Program-made: the position numbers and the translations under genes
Shown here: positions 8,586 through 16,965 of the stretch, in pieces
Layout: every line of letters begins with the position of its first letter
Numbering within the stretch: the first letter of the stretch is position 1
Notes under the pieces: generated by a model
What the model was told of the DNA's origin: nothing
The model's database searches: none
Seen by the model: the letters and a program-made list of their open reading frames with translations, nothing else
Source of the DNA: Deltaproteobacteria bacterium
Lineage (GTDB): Bacteria; Myxococcota_A; Polyangia; Haliangiales; Haliangiaceae
Assembly (NCBI GenBank): GCA_025353585.1
Contig: JANXOM010000025.1
Span: 1-32,345, forward strand
DNA length: 32,345 bases
Reading direction: 5' to 3'

Positions 8586-10415
8586 GTGAGCCTCAGCGAG
8601 ATCGTCCGCGCGAGCGTCACCGATGGGCCGCTGGGCCCGTTGCTCGGCGCGCTCGCCGCGCGCAGCTTCAGCGGCGAGGTCGCGATCGAGACGGCCGGCA
8701 AGCGCTACGTCGTCGAGCTGCGGCGCGGCATGGTGATCGCGGCGAGCTCGCCGCTGGCGTCGGACTCGGTGGTGCGTGTCGCGCTGACGAGCCACCTCGT
8801 GACGCCGGTCCACATCGCGGCGCTCACGCGCGCGTTGGCCGCGGCGGGCAAGCGCGACGAGGTCGAGGTGGTGGCGGAGGTCGCGCACCTGTCGGCGGAG
8901 CAGGCGACCACGCTGCGCGGGCGCGCCATCACCCAGCGCGCCGCGCGGACGTTCGCGCTCGACGAGGGCGAGATCACGATCCGCCCGCTGCCGCCGCGCG
9001 GGCTCGGCAAGCACGAGCTCGAGGTCGAGGTCGCGGCGGTGATCTACCTCGGCGCGCGCCTGAACCTGTCCGAGGTCCGGCTCGCCAACGATCTGCGCCG
9101 GCTCGGCGGACGGTTCGCGCTCACGGACACGGCGGATGCGATGTTGACGCGCTTTGGCTTCGGCGCGGAAGGGGCGGCGATCGCGAGGCTGTTGCGTGGC
9201 CCGGGCGTCACGATCGCCGAGGTCGAGGCGACGCACCGGGAGATCGACCCCCGGATCACGGCGGCGACCGTCTACGCGCTCGTCTCCTGTGGCGCGGCGC
9301 TCTCGACAGCGCCGTCGACGCCGCGGACGACGACCGACACGCCGCCGATCGTCGCGCGCACCGCGACGCCGGTCGCCGCGCCGCGAACGGTGTCCGAGGC
9401 GTTCGAGCGGACGCCCACGCTGCCGGCGAGCGCGCGGGGGCCGCTGCCGCCGCGACCGCGCAGCGACGTGATCGTGCCGCGCACCATGACGCCGCCGCCG
9501 GGCATGCGCGAGGAAGTGTCCGTGCCGCGCACGCTGACGCCCCGGCCGAGCGTGCCAGCGACGGTCGTCCCGCGCACCATGACGCCAGACGGTATGACGC
9601 TGCGGACGCCGGCGAGCACGAGTCGCCCCCCGCCGACGCGCTCGTCGAGCCCGGCGATCGCGCGCACGTTCACGCCGCGCTGGACCGTCGAGAGCGTCAC
9701 GGAGCTCGAGCAGACCGTCGCATCGCGGCTGGGCATGATCGAACAGGGCGGCGATTACTTCAGCGTGCTCGGCCTCGTCTTCGACGCCCCCGGCGAGGCC
9801 GTCCGCGCGGCGCACGCGCAGCTCGCGCGCCAGCTGCAGCCCGACGTGCTCGCCCAGCACGCCACCCCCGAGCTGCAGGTCTCCGGCGCGCGGCTACTCG
9901 AGCAGATCACGGCGGCCGAGTCCGTCCTCACCGATCCGGCGCGCCGCGGCGCGTACGTGGCGGCGCTCCGGCGCGGAGGCGAGCCGCTCGTCGGCATCCC
10001 GCGCACACGCACCGAAGAAGAGCGCTCGCCGGTCGACGAGGCCGTGCACCGCGCGCTCCTCGCGATGCGCGCGAACCAACCCGAAAAGGCCGCCGTGGAG
10101 CTCGCGCGCGCGGTCGAGCTCGAGCCGACGAACATCGATCACGCCGTCATGCTCGCGTGGGCGCGCTTCTGCGCGGCGACCGACAAGCGCTCCGTGGCCG
10201 CCGAGATCCGCAAGGTGCTCCTCGGCGCGACGCGCACCTCCGACAAGCCCCAGCTGCCGACGTTCTACCTGGGCCGCGTCGAGCGCATGCTCGGCCGCGA
10301 CAAGGAAGCCCTCCAGCTCTTTCACGACACGCTGGACCTCGATCCCGCGAACCTCGAGGCCGCCGCCGAGGTCCGCGTCCTCGAAGCCCGCCTCGCCGCC
10401 GCCCGCCGCCGCTGA
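8586..10415 (+). CDS. DUF4388 protein with degenerate J domain and C-terminal TPRs
   Basis: This 609-residue protein has three parts. The N-terminal ~110 residues (GPLLGALAARSFSGEVAIET, then VVELRRGMVIAASSP) look like DUF4388/PATAN, a domain common in delta-proteobacterial signalling. A Pro/Thr/Arg-rich linker (about 240-370) carries five RTxTP motifs at residues 258, 299, 315, 330 and 360. Residues about 389-450 resemble a J domain (YFSVLGLVFDAPGEAVRAAH), but the diagnostic HPD is Q418-P419-D420, so normal DnaK stimulation is doubtful. The end is TPR-like (NQPEKAAVELARAVELEPTN, then GRDKEALQLFHDTLDLDPAN). The GTG at 8586 fits the domain start; longer forms overlap the preceding gene. A role as a phosphorylation-controlled scaffold is inference. 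Repeat copy R2 begins 6 bases after its stop. Confidence 0.82.
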   Translation: MSLSEIVRASVTDGPLGPLLGALAARSFSGEVAIETAGKRYVVELRRGMVIAASSPLASDSVVRVALTSHLVTPVHIAALTRALAAAGKRDEVEVVAEVAHLSAEQATTLRGRAITQRAARTFALDEGEITIRPLPPRGLGKHELEVEVAAVIYLGARLNLSEVRLANDLRRLGGRFALTDTADAMLTRFGFGAEGAAIARLLRGPGVTIAEVEATHREIDPRITAATVYALVSCGAALSTAPSTPRTTTDTPPIVARTATPVAAPRTVSEAFERTPTLPASARGPLPPRPRSDVIVPRTMTPPPGMREEVSVPRTLTPRPSVPATVVPRTMTPDGMTLRTPASTSRPPPTRSSSPAIARTFTPRWTVESVTELEQTVASRLGMIEQGGDYFSVLGLVFDAPGEAVRAAHAQLARQLQPDVLAQHATPELQVSGARLLEQITAAESVLTDPARRGAYVAALRRGGEPLVGIPRTRTEEERSPVDEAVHRALLAMRANQPEKAAVELARAVELEPTNIDHAVMLAWARFCAATDKRSVAAEIRKVLLGATRTSDKPQLPTFYLGRVERMLGRDKEALQLFHDTLDLDPANLEAAAEVRVLEARLAAARRR

Positions 10416-10421
10416 CCCATG

Positions 10422-10507
10422 GGGGACGGTGTCACACCTGTCAACCACGCCGGTTTGCAATCTCCAATGATTGCGAGAGCTTGAGTGGGGACGGTGTAAC
10501 ACCTGTC
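10422..10507 (+). repeat. Tandem-arm repeat element, copy R2
   Basis: Two direct 21-base arms lie at 10422-10442 and 10487-10507 with 20 of 21 bases identical (GGGGACGGTGT, one variable base, ACACCTGTC). The period is 65 bases. Each arm has an imperfect palindrome, GAC-GGTGT-N-ACACC-T-GTC. The spacer holds a perfect 6-base stem, GCAATC TCCAAT GATTGC, with one more pair outward. The element starts 6 bases after the stop of the DUF4388 gene, in its sense direction, and 30 bases before the end of the convergent acetyltransferase gene. The second arms of R2 and R3 are identical over all 21 bases. Confidence 0.88.
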
Positions 10508-10537
10508 CGCCCTCATCGCGCTGACCTCGCGGGCGGT

Positions 10538-11332
10538 TCACCCGGCGCCGGGGCTCGCGAGCGCCCAGATCTGCTCGCGCGGCGCGGCCGGCGGCAGCCC
10601 GAGGCACATGCGCCGCAGCGGACGCACCACGGCAAACCCGTGCGCGGCGAGCGCGGCCAGCGCGCCCGCGTGCACCGGCGCGGTGACGACCGTGCACGGC
10701 GCGATCACCGCATCGACGATGGCGCGGCCGGCGCCCGCATCGCGCGCGACCACCGGCCCGAGACGCTCGCCGACGACGAGGCCATAGCCGCGGTCCGTCA
10801 GGTGCGTGCCGGCGCCGCCCTCGGCGAGCAGCCCGCGGATCATGTCCCGGCGGTCGAGCCCGCTCGCCGTCCGATCGAGCGCGCAGATCGCATCCGCATC
10901 GAGCACTCCGCGCGCGGCCGTCCCCCCGGTTGCCGCGCGCGCCGCGATCACCGTCTCGCCTGTCGTCACGTATCCGAGCCGGGCGTACAGCACCTCGCCG
11001 GCCCGTGTCGCCTCGAGCAAGAACGTCACCACACCGGCCCGCCGTCCGGCCGCGTGCGCGTGCTCGAGCAGCCGCCGCCCGAGCCCGCTGCCCTGCAGCG
11101 CCGGCGCGACCGCCATGCACCCGACGAACCCGACCTCCCCCTGCCGCAGCACGGTCACCGATCCGACGAGCGCATCGTCCGCCGATCGGACAGCCACCCA
11201 GCCGCACGCCGGCTGCCACGCGAGGTAGCGCGCGAGGTTCCCGGCCGCGCCGCCGAGCCCGACCTCCGCGAGCAGCGCCACCGCGGCCGGCACGTCCGCT
11301 GCGCCGAGCGCGCGGATCGCCACGTCCGTCAC
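10538..11332 (-). CDS. GNAT-family N-acetyltransferase with a C-terminal Acetyltransf_18-like domain
   Basis: This 264-residue protein has an N-terminal GNAT domain with VGFVGCMAVAPALQGSGLGR, containing the acetyl-CoA pyrophosphate loop Q-G-S-G-L-G, followed by LYARLGYVTTGETVI. The second half, with a variable TASGLDRRDM segment and a final APVHAGALAALAAHGFAVV, resembles the extra domain (Acetyltransf_18) seen in two-domain GNAT proteins. It should transfer an acetyl group from acetyl-CoA to an amine; the substrate is unknown. The GTG at 11332 overlaps the stop of the MocR-type gene as GTGA, so the two are translationally coupled and probably act in one pathway, with the regulator controlling its own partner. 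It is convergent with the DUF4388 gene across repeat R2. Confidence 0.88.
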   Translation of the reverse strand: MTDVAIRALGAADVPAAVALLAEVGLGGAAGNLARYLAWQPACGWVAVRSADDALVGSVTVLRQGEVGFVGCMAVAPALQGSGLGRRLLEHAHAAGRRAGVVTFLLEATRAGEVLYARLGYVTTGETVIAARAATGGTAARGVLDADAICALDRTASGLDRRDMIRGLLAEGGAGTHLTDRGYGLVVGERLGPVVARDAGAGRAIVDAVIAPCTVVTAPVHAGALAALAAHGFAVVRPLRRMCLGLPPAAPREQIWALASPGAG

Positions 11333-12768
11333 GCCAGCGCCCCGCGGATCGCGTCCGCCACGATGGTCAGCGCCACGCGCATCGGCTCGAGCCCGAGGAA
11401 CGCGTACGCCACGCGGAACCCGTGCAGCCGCCTGGCGTCGCCGACGAACGCCACCGAGCCGTTGCTGATCGTCACGCCGCGCCGCGCGAGGTGCGCCTCG
11501 AGGGCGCCGAGGTTCACGCGCTCCGGGACCTCGAGCCACAAGGTGGGGCCGCCGCCGGGCCGCGTCCACGTCACGCCGTCCGGCATCAGCTCGTCGAGAG
11601 CGGCGAGGCAGGCCGTGTAGCGCTCGTCGAGCGCGCGCTGCAGCTGCGCGAGGTGCGTGTCGTAGTAGCCGCGGTCGAGGAACTCCGCGACGATCGCCTC
11701 CGTCAGCCACGCGTTGCCGAGCGTCGAGAGCCGCTTCATGCCCACGAGCGTCGGCACGAGGGCGGGCGGTGCGACCACGAAGCCGATGCGCAGCGAGGGC
11801 AACAACTTCTTCGTGAACGAGTTCACGTACAAGACGTTCTTGCCGCCGAGCATGCGGAGGCCGGGGCGATGCTCGCCGTCCGACAGCATGTCGCTGCCCC
11901 AGTCGTCCTCGAGGATCGCGACGCCGTACTTTGCGCACAGCGCGAGCACGCCGCGCAGCTCGGCGCTCGTGTACGAGTAGCCGGTCGGGTTCTGGAAGCT
12001 CGGGATGAGGTACGCGAGCCCGGGGCGCGCGGCGAGCGCTCGCTCCCACGCGGCGAGGTCGAGTCCGCGGAACGGATCGAGCGGCAGTCCGACGAGCTCG
12101 TGCCCGAGCGTCTGAAACAGGAGCTTCGCGTACGAGTAGACCGGCGACTCGAGGGCGATCACGCGCGCCGACATCGCGCGCGCGACGATGTCGAGCGATT
12201 GCTGCGAGCCGGTCGTGACGATGACCTCGTCGGGCTCGACGTCGAGCCCGCGGTCGCGCAGGCGGCGGGCGATGGCGGCGCGCAGCGGCGGGAAGCCTTG
12301 CGGGTCGTAGAACGTGGGCATGCGGTCCCGCAACACGGCGCGCGCGCAGTCGGCGAGGCGGTCGGCGGGCAGGAGATCGGGATCCACGAACACCGTGGAG
12401 AGGGCGAGCGCGCCCGGCGCGGGGGCGTCCATGCGCGCGAGGGGCGGCGGCACGACGGCGAGCAGCGGGGCCGTGGCGATCGACGCGCCGGCCGGCGCGA
12501 GCGTGTGGGCGGCGAGCACGAACACACCCTCCCGCGGCCGCGCCTCGACGACCCCGCGCGCGACCAGCTCGTCGTAGGCGGCCTGCGCCGTGTTCTTCGA
12601 GAGGCCGAGCTGGCGCTCGAGCGCGCGCACCGGAGGGAGCCGGCTTCCGGCGGGGAGCGCACCGGCGCCGACCTCGCGCTGGACGCTGGCGACGATGTCC
12701 GCGGCCGTCACGCGCCGGGCACCATCGCGGGGCGGCACGTGGAGGCCGAGGTAAGGCGTGCGGCTCAT
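11329..12768 (-). CDS. MocR/PdxR-type regulator: GntR winged helix plus class-I aminotransferase domain
   Basis: This 479-residue transcription factor has an N-terminal GntR winged helix (about 20-90: ADIVASVQREV, then GSRLPPVRALERQLGLSKNTA and GVVEARPREGVFV) joined to a fold-type-I aminotransferase-like domain (about 130-479). The PLP lysine is Lys320 in NSFTKKLLPSLRIGF. PSFQNPTGYSY and LEDDWGSD are the expected PLP-binding segments. MocR proteins use PLP or an amino-acid adduct as effector and control genes of vitamin B6, GABA, taurine or amine metabolism. It is coupled to a GNAT acetyltransferase by a 4-base overlap. The ATG at 12768 suits the domain start. The 139 bases upstream (12769-12907) should hold the promoter, but I see no convincing sites there. 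Confidence 0.93.
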   Translation of the reverse strand: MSRTPYLGLHVPPRDGARRVTAADIVASVQREVGAGALPAGSRLPPVRALERQLGLSKNTAQAAYDELVARGVVEARPREGVFVLAAHTLAPAGASIATAPLLAVVPPPLARMDAPAPGALALSTVFVDPDLLPADRLADCARAVLRDRMPTFYDPQGFPPLRAAIARRLRDRGLDVEPDEVIVTTGSQQSLDIVARAMSARVIALESPVYSYAKLLFQTLGHELVGLPLDPFRGLDLAAWERALAARPGLAYLIPSFQNPTGYSYTSAELRGVLALCAKYGVAILEDDWGSDMLSDGEHRPGLRMLGGKNVLYVNSFTKKLLPSLRIGFVVAPPALVPTLVGMKRLSTLGNAWLTEAIVAEFLDRGYYDTHLAQLQRALDERYTACLAALDELMPDGVTWTRPGGGPTLWLEVPERVNLGALEAHLARRGVTISNGSVAFVGDARRLHGFRVAYAFLGLEPMRVALTIVADAIRGALA

Positions 12769-12907
12769 TGCGCGAGCATGCCGGGGCGGGGCGCCGGTGC
12801 GAAGGGACAGCGGGCGCGGCCGGGCAGGGACAGAGCGCGGCGGGCGGGGGCGAGAGCGCGAGCCAGCGTGGGTACGTCGTATGCCGGCTGCGGCCGGTCT
12901 CGGACCG

Positions 12908-12993
12908 GACAGGTGTTACACCGTCCCCGATCAAGTAGTTGAAATTGCTGGCGAAGATTTTCGGACCGGGTTGACAGGTACTACACCGTCCCT
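12908..12993 (-). repeat. Tandem-arm repeat element, copy R3, running into the end of the SNF2 gene
   Basis: On the minus strand the first arm is at 12993-12973 (AGGGACGGTGT, AGT, ACCTGTC) and the second at 12928-12908 (identical to the second arm of R2). The period is 65 bases. The 44-base spacer can pair GAAAAT with AATTTC imperfectly. Both arms are followed by CGGTCCGA, after three extra bases plus C in the first. The first arm overlaps the last codons of the SNF2 gene: the final Gly-Thr-Val and TAG are read from GGG ACG GTG TAG of the arm. The element is in sense with that gene, as with R1 and R2. Confidence 0.87.
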
Positions 12994-15900
12994 GGGTTGG
13001 CCTCGCCGGCGAGGAGGGCGAGGAGGTCGCGCGTGGTGAGGCGCGCCGCGACGTCGGTGCCGTCGAGGATGCTGCCGACGAGGGCGCGCTTGTTGCCGTG
13101 CAGCGCCAGGATCCGCTCCTCGATCGTGCCGCGCGCGACGAGGCGGTAGACGGTGACCGGCTTGTCCTGGCCGATGCGGTGGGCGCGGTCGGTCGCCTGA
13201 TCTTCGACGGCGGGGTTCCACCACGGATCCAGGTGGATCACGTAGTCGGCCGCCGTCAGGTTGATGCCGGTGCCGCCCGCCTGCAGCGAGATCAGAAAGA
13301 CGTTTCCGTCGCCGGCCTGGAATGCCGCGATCCGCTTGGCCCGCTGCAAGGCCGTCGTCGCGCCGTCGAGGTACTGGTACGTGAAGCCGCCCGCCTCGAG
13401 CTCGGCGCGCACGAGCGCCAGGTGCGACGTGAACTGCGAGAACACCAGCGCGCGGTGGCCTGCGTCGCGCAGCTCGTCGAGGAGCTCGCGCAGGCGCCGC
13501 AGCTTCGACGACGCCACCGTCGACGACGGGTCGTACAGCTTCGGATGCGACGCCAGGAGCCGCAGCCGCGTGAGCGCCGCGAGCACCTGGAACCGCTTGT
13601 CGGCGTCCGGCGCGGGTGACCCGCTCTTGCGCAGCCCCGGGCGGCCGCCGCCGAGCGACGCGATCGCCGCGAGCCGCGCGTCCTCGTAGAGCCCGTGCTC
13701 CTCGGGCGAGAGCGCGATCGGCACCTGGATCTCCGTCTTCGCCGGCAGCTCCGTCGCCACCTCGCTCTTCGTCCGCCGCAGCAGGAACGGCCGGATCACG
13801 CGCCCGAGCGCGGCCCGCGCGTCGGGATCGTTCGCCTTCTCGATCGGCGTCGCGAACCGCGCGCGAAACTGCTCCTGGCTCCCCAGCAGGCCCGGGAACA
13901 CGATCGCGAACAGGCTCCACAGCTCGCCGAGGTGATTCTCGAGCGGCGTCCCCGACATCGCGAGCCGGAACTCCGCGTCGAGCCGGCGCGCGCCGCGGGC
14001 CCGCTGCGTCGTCGGGTTCTTCACGGCCTGCGCCTCGTCGAGGATCAACGTCGCAAACTTCGTCGCGGCCAGCGCCTCCGCGTCGCGCGCGAGGAGCCCG
14101 TAGCTGCAGATCACCACGTCGCGCTTCTTGAGCCCCGCGAGCAGCGCCGGCCGGTCCTCGGCCTCCGCGTACATCACCGGCCGCAGCGACGGGGCGAACT
14201 TCGCCAGCTCGCTCGCCCAGTTGTGCGCGACCGACGTCGGCGCCAGCACCAGCGCCGGCCCGCGCTTGCTCCGATCGATCAGCATCGCGATCGCCTGCAC
14301 CGTCTTCCCGAGGCCCATGTCATCGGCGAGCACGGCGCCCGCGCCCCACGCCGCCACCCGCGTCAGCCACGCGTGGCCCTCGATCTGGTACGGCCGCAGC
14401 ACCGCGTCGAGCGCCGCCGGCACCGTCGGGCGCAGCCGCGCCGCCGTCGCGAGCCGCTCCGTCAGCTGCTGCCACGCCGGGGCGACGTCCACGTGCGCGC
14501 CCGCCTCCATCAGCGCGCGCATCGCCGGCACCGCGCCCGGCGACAGCTCCGTCCGATCACGCCGCGCGTACGACAGATCCGCGATCGGCTGCAGCTTGGC
14601 GCGCAGCGCGTCCGACAGCTCCGTCCACTGGTTGTCGCCCGTCTTCACGTAGCGCTGCTGCCGGCGCGCCGCGTCCAGCAGCACCGCGAGCTCCATGCGC
14701 CCCGTCTCGTGCTTGACGTCGCCGACGATCCCGAACCAGTCCTGCTTCCGCTCGATCGACACGCGCACGTCGTCGATGACCGGCGACGACGCGACCGTCG
14801 GCCGCACGTCGATCCACTGCGCCTCGAGCCCCGGCGGCGGCGCCTGCAGCGCGGCCACGAGCGCGAGCGCCGCCTCGGTGTCGCCGAGCCGGAAGCAGCC
14901 CGGCGGGCCCTCCTCGGCGCCCCCCATCGGGAGCCGGCCGAGGAGCTCGCGCGCCCGCGCTTGCTCCGTCGCGAGCTGGCGGCGCACGTACCCGCGCTCG
15001 CCGTGCCGCGTCAGCAGCACGTCCGTCGGCCCCGCGCCCGGTGGATAGAGCGGCGCGCCGTCCCCCGGTCGCACGAACAGCTCGAGCTCGAGCGTCACGT
15101 CGGGGAGCAGCCGCAGCCGCACCACCACCACGAGCTCCGCCGGCAGCTCGCGGCCCTTGATGACCTGCGGCACGTGGATCGGCACGCGCTGCTCGAGCTT
15201 GCCGAGCCGTTCGAGGAGCCGCGCGTGGCTCTCGGGCGGGAACGCCGGTCCGTGGCGCTCGAGCACGCTCCACAGCGCGCGCGCCTCGTCGCTGACATCG
15301 ACGAGCAGGAACCGCGCCCGCGCCGGATCGCGCAGGAACAGCGGCTCCCCCGCCGGGGCCGAGCGCAAGAGCTCGACGAGCACGCGCGGCGGCACGCGGG
15401 TCGCATCCAGCATCGGCTCGAGGAGCAGCTGGTCATCCGCGGCAAGCGCGGTGAACCCGAGCGGGACGCGCGCGATCGGCATGGGCTCGGCGTCGTCGTC
15501 ATCGCCGAGGACGCGCGGGTGCCCGACCGCCGCCGCGAACGCCCGGCTCGGGTACCGCCCGGCCTGCTCGGCCCACGCCACGAGCTCGTGCGCGATCCGC
15601 GCGTCCGCCTCGGGCAACGCGTCGCCGTGCTCCGCGACGAGCCGCGCCGGCGACATGCGCGCGCCCGCCGTCCAGCCGCCGTGCCGCGCCTGCTTCTTGA
15701 CGAGCGGCGTCAGCGTCACCGCGCCCATCAGCTCCTCGACGACCCACCACACCTCGATCGCCGCGCGGGGCTTCGCGGCCGCCGCGTCCAGCAGATCGAG
15801 ATCGCGCAGCGCGCGGTCCCAGCTCGGCCGCAGGAGCTCGGCGGCCAGCGCGCGCGCGTCCTCGGGGCGATCCGGGTCGGCCAGGCGGTCGAGCGTCGCG

Positions 15901-16817
15901 TCGAGGAGCGCGAGCGCGTGGACGCAGCGCGCGTGCGGCGTCCGGCACGAACACGCGAGCGCGGCGTGCCCCCGCCCGTCGAAGGCGAGGGTCGCCGAGA
16001 CGGAGAACGTGCCCCAGTCCGGCATCGTCCGGTACACGCGCTGCGGCTCCTGCCACGTCAGAGTCGCCGCTCGTGGGTCGAGCTTCCAGCTCGCGGTCGC
16101 CCGCCAGGCCCGCGACCGCGGCACCGCCTGCGCGCGCACCACCGCGCGGAGCTCGTGGAGCTGCGTCCACAGCGCCGTGGCCTCGGGCGCGCTCGGCCCG
16201 CGCGGCGCAGCCGCTTCCTCGATGAGCGCGGCAGCCACGCTCGCCGCCTCGGCGTCGAGCGCCGCCGCCGCCACCGCCATCACCCGATCGGAGAGCCCGC
16301 GCGCGCCGGTGTGTCGCCGCGCGCCGTCCTGCGATGCCACCTCGCGCAGCGACAGCCGCGCGAGCCCGGAGCGCAGCCACGGATCGTTCGGCAGCTTCGC
16401 GAGGAGTCCCTCCGCCGATAGTCCCAGCGCGTACGTCACCTGGTGCGCCTCGGCCCACGCGTCGATATCCGCGCGCGTCGGCCACCGCACCGGGCCCGGC
16501 GCCGCCGCGAGCACGGGCGCCGGTTCGGCGGCGGCGACCGGCGCCTCGCCGCCCTCGAGGCACGCGAGCAGGACCGCGACCGCGTGCTTGCAACCATTGG
16601 CGATCGGGCAGCTGCAACGCATGTCGAGCTGCGTGCCGTCCATGCCGAGCATCACCCGGTAGCGCTCGGTGCCGCGCACGCTCGCGAGCACCTGCTCGCC
16701 GACGACGGCGACCGACTGCACGCGACCGTCGCGCCAGTACTTCTCGCCTCGCGCGAACGTCAGCGCATCGGCCACGCCGCGCAGCTGCGCAGCGGTGATC
16801 GCGAACGGGAGCTTCAC
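12981..16817 (-). CDS. SNF2-family ATPase/helicase with two SWIM zinc fingers
   Basis: This 1278-residue DNA-dependent ATPase has a SWIM finger at residues 68-78 (CSCPIANGCKH). A second SWIM-like motif is at 289-300 (CSCRTPHARCVH). A long middle region follows, then the SNF2 core from about 800: VLADDMGLGKT (Walker A), VLAPTSVAHNWASEL, LILDEAQAVKN (DEAQ box), AMSGTPLENHLGELW, and the helicase C-lobe with ALVFSQFTSH, LISLQAGGTGINL and ATDRAHRIGQ (arginine fingers). Such proteins remodel protein-DNA complexes or act in transcription recycling or repair, as RapA does; the target is unknown. The start is GTG, close to the SWIM domain, with a TAGAGT box 9 bases upstream. The last three codons and stop come from repeat R3. 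Confidence 0.94.
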   Translation of the reverse strand: MKLPFAITAAQLRGVADALTFARGEKYWRDGRVQSVAVVGEQVLASVRGTERYRVMLGMDGTQLDMRCSCPIANGCKHAVAVLLACLEGGEAPVAAAEPAPVLAAAPGPVRWPTRADIDAWAEAHQVTYALGLSAEGLLAKLPNDPWLRSGLARLSLREVASQDGARRHTGARGLSDRVMAVAAAALDAEAASVAAALIEEAAAPRGPSAPEATALWTQLHELRAVVRAQAVPRSRAWRATASWKLDPRAATLTWQEPQRVYRTMPDWGTFSVSATLAFDGRGHAALACSCRTPHARCVHALALLDATLDRLADPDRPEDARALAAELLRPSWDRALRDLDLLDAAAAKPRAAIEVWWVVEELMGAVTLTPLVKKQARHGGWTAGARMSPARLVAEHGDALPEADARIAHELVAWAEQAGRYPSRAFAAAVGHPRVLGDDDDAEPMPIARVPLGFTALAADDQLLLEPMLDATRVPPRVLVELLRSAPAGEPLFLRDPARARFLLVDVSDEARALWSVLERHGPAFPPESHARLLERLGKLEQRVPIHVPQVIKGRELPAELVVVVRLRLLPDVTLELELFVRPGDGAPLYPPGAGPTDVLLTRHGERGYVRRQLATEQARARELLGRLPMGGAEEGPPGCFRLGDTEAALALVAALQAPPPGLEAQWIDVRPTVASSPVIDDVRVSIERKQDWFGIVGDVKHETGRMELAVLLDAARRQQRYVKTGDNQWTELSDALRAKLQPIADLSYARRDRTELSPGAVPAMRALMEAGAHVDVAPAWQQLTERLATAARLRPTVPAALDAVLRPYQIEGHAWLTRVAAWGAGAVLADDMGLGKTVQAIAMLIDRSKRGPALVLAPTSVAHNWASELAKFAPSLRPVMYAEAEDRPALLAGLKKRDVVICSYGLLARDAEALAATKFATLILDEAQAVKNPTTQRARGARRLDAEFRLAMSGTPLENHLGELWSLFAIVFPGLLGSQEQFRARFATPIEKANDPDARAALGRVIRPFLLRRTKSEVATELPAKTEIQVPIALSPEEHGLYEDARLAAIASLGGGRPGLRKSGSPAPDADKRFQVLAALTRLRLLASHPKLYDPSSTVASSKLRRLRELLDELRDAGHRALVFSQFTSHLALVRAELEAGGFTYQYLDGATTALQRAKRIAAFQAGDGNVFLISLQAGGTGINLTAADYVIHLDPWWNPAVEDQATDRAHRIGQDKPVTVYRLVARGTIEERILALHGNKRALVGSILDGTDVAARLTTRDLLALLAGEANPGTV

Positions 16818-16826
16818 GCAGGCCGG

Positions 16827-16832
16827 ACTCTA
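16827..16832 (-). promoter_or_regulatory. Candidate -10 box (TAGAGT) for the SNF2 gene
   Basis: Read on the minus strand, TAGAGT lies 9 bases upstream of the GTG at 16817, in the 148-base divergent gap shared with the S41 protease gene. No good Shine-Dalgarno or -35 is visible. The call rests on position and on similar boxes elsewhere in the window. Confidence 0.3.
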
Positions 16833-16930
16833 CGTCATCGCGCGGCCGAGACCAGACCCGGCGCGCGCCACGGCCGCGGCGCGATCACGACGAACCCGAC
16901 GCCAGGCTGCTGGTTACCCGCTCGTCGGGC

Positions 16931-16958
16931 GTGACTTCGAGCGTCCTCGGGCTAGGAT
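16931..16958 (+). promoter_or_regulatory. Candidate sigma70-type promoter for the S41 protease gene
   Basis: GTGACT (16931-16936, four matches to TTGACA) and TAGGAT (16953-16958, four matches to TATAAT) are 16 bases apart, with the GTG start 7 bases after the second box. The AGGA inside the second box could also serve as a weak ribosome-binding site, so the two readings compete. Confidence 0.35.
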
Positions 16959-16965
16959 CGACCAG

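Noticed and set aside
10422..10507. Repeat elements considered as simple Rho-independent terminators
   Set aside because: No T-tract follows the stems, and the direct-arm layout is not needed for a terminator. A role at transcript ends remains possible but is not shown.
13695..16421. A 908-residue open frame on the plus strand, antisense to the SNF2 gene
   Set aside because: It is Arg/His/Pro-rich with no domain, and mirrors the real gene's codon bias. Long antisense frames are expected at this GC content.
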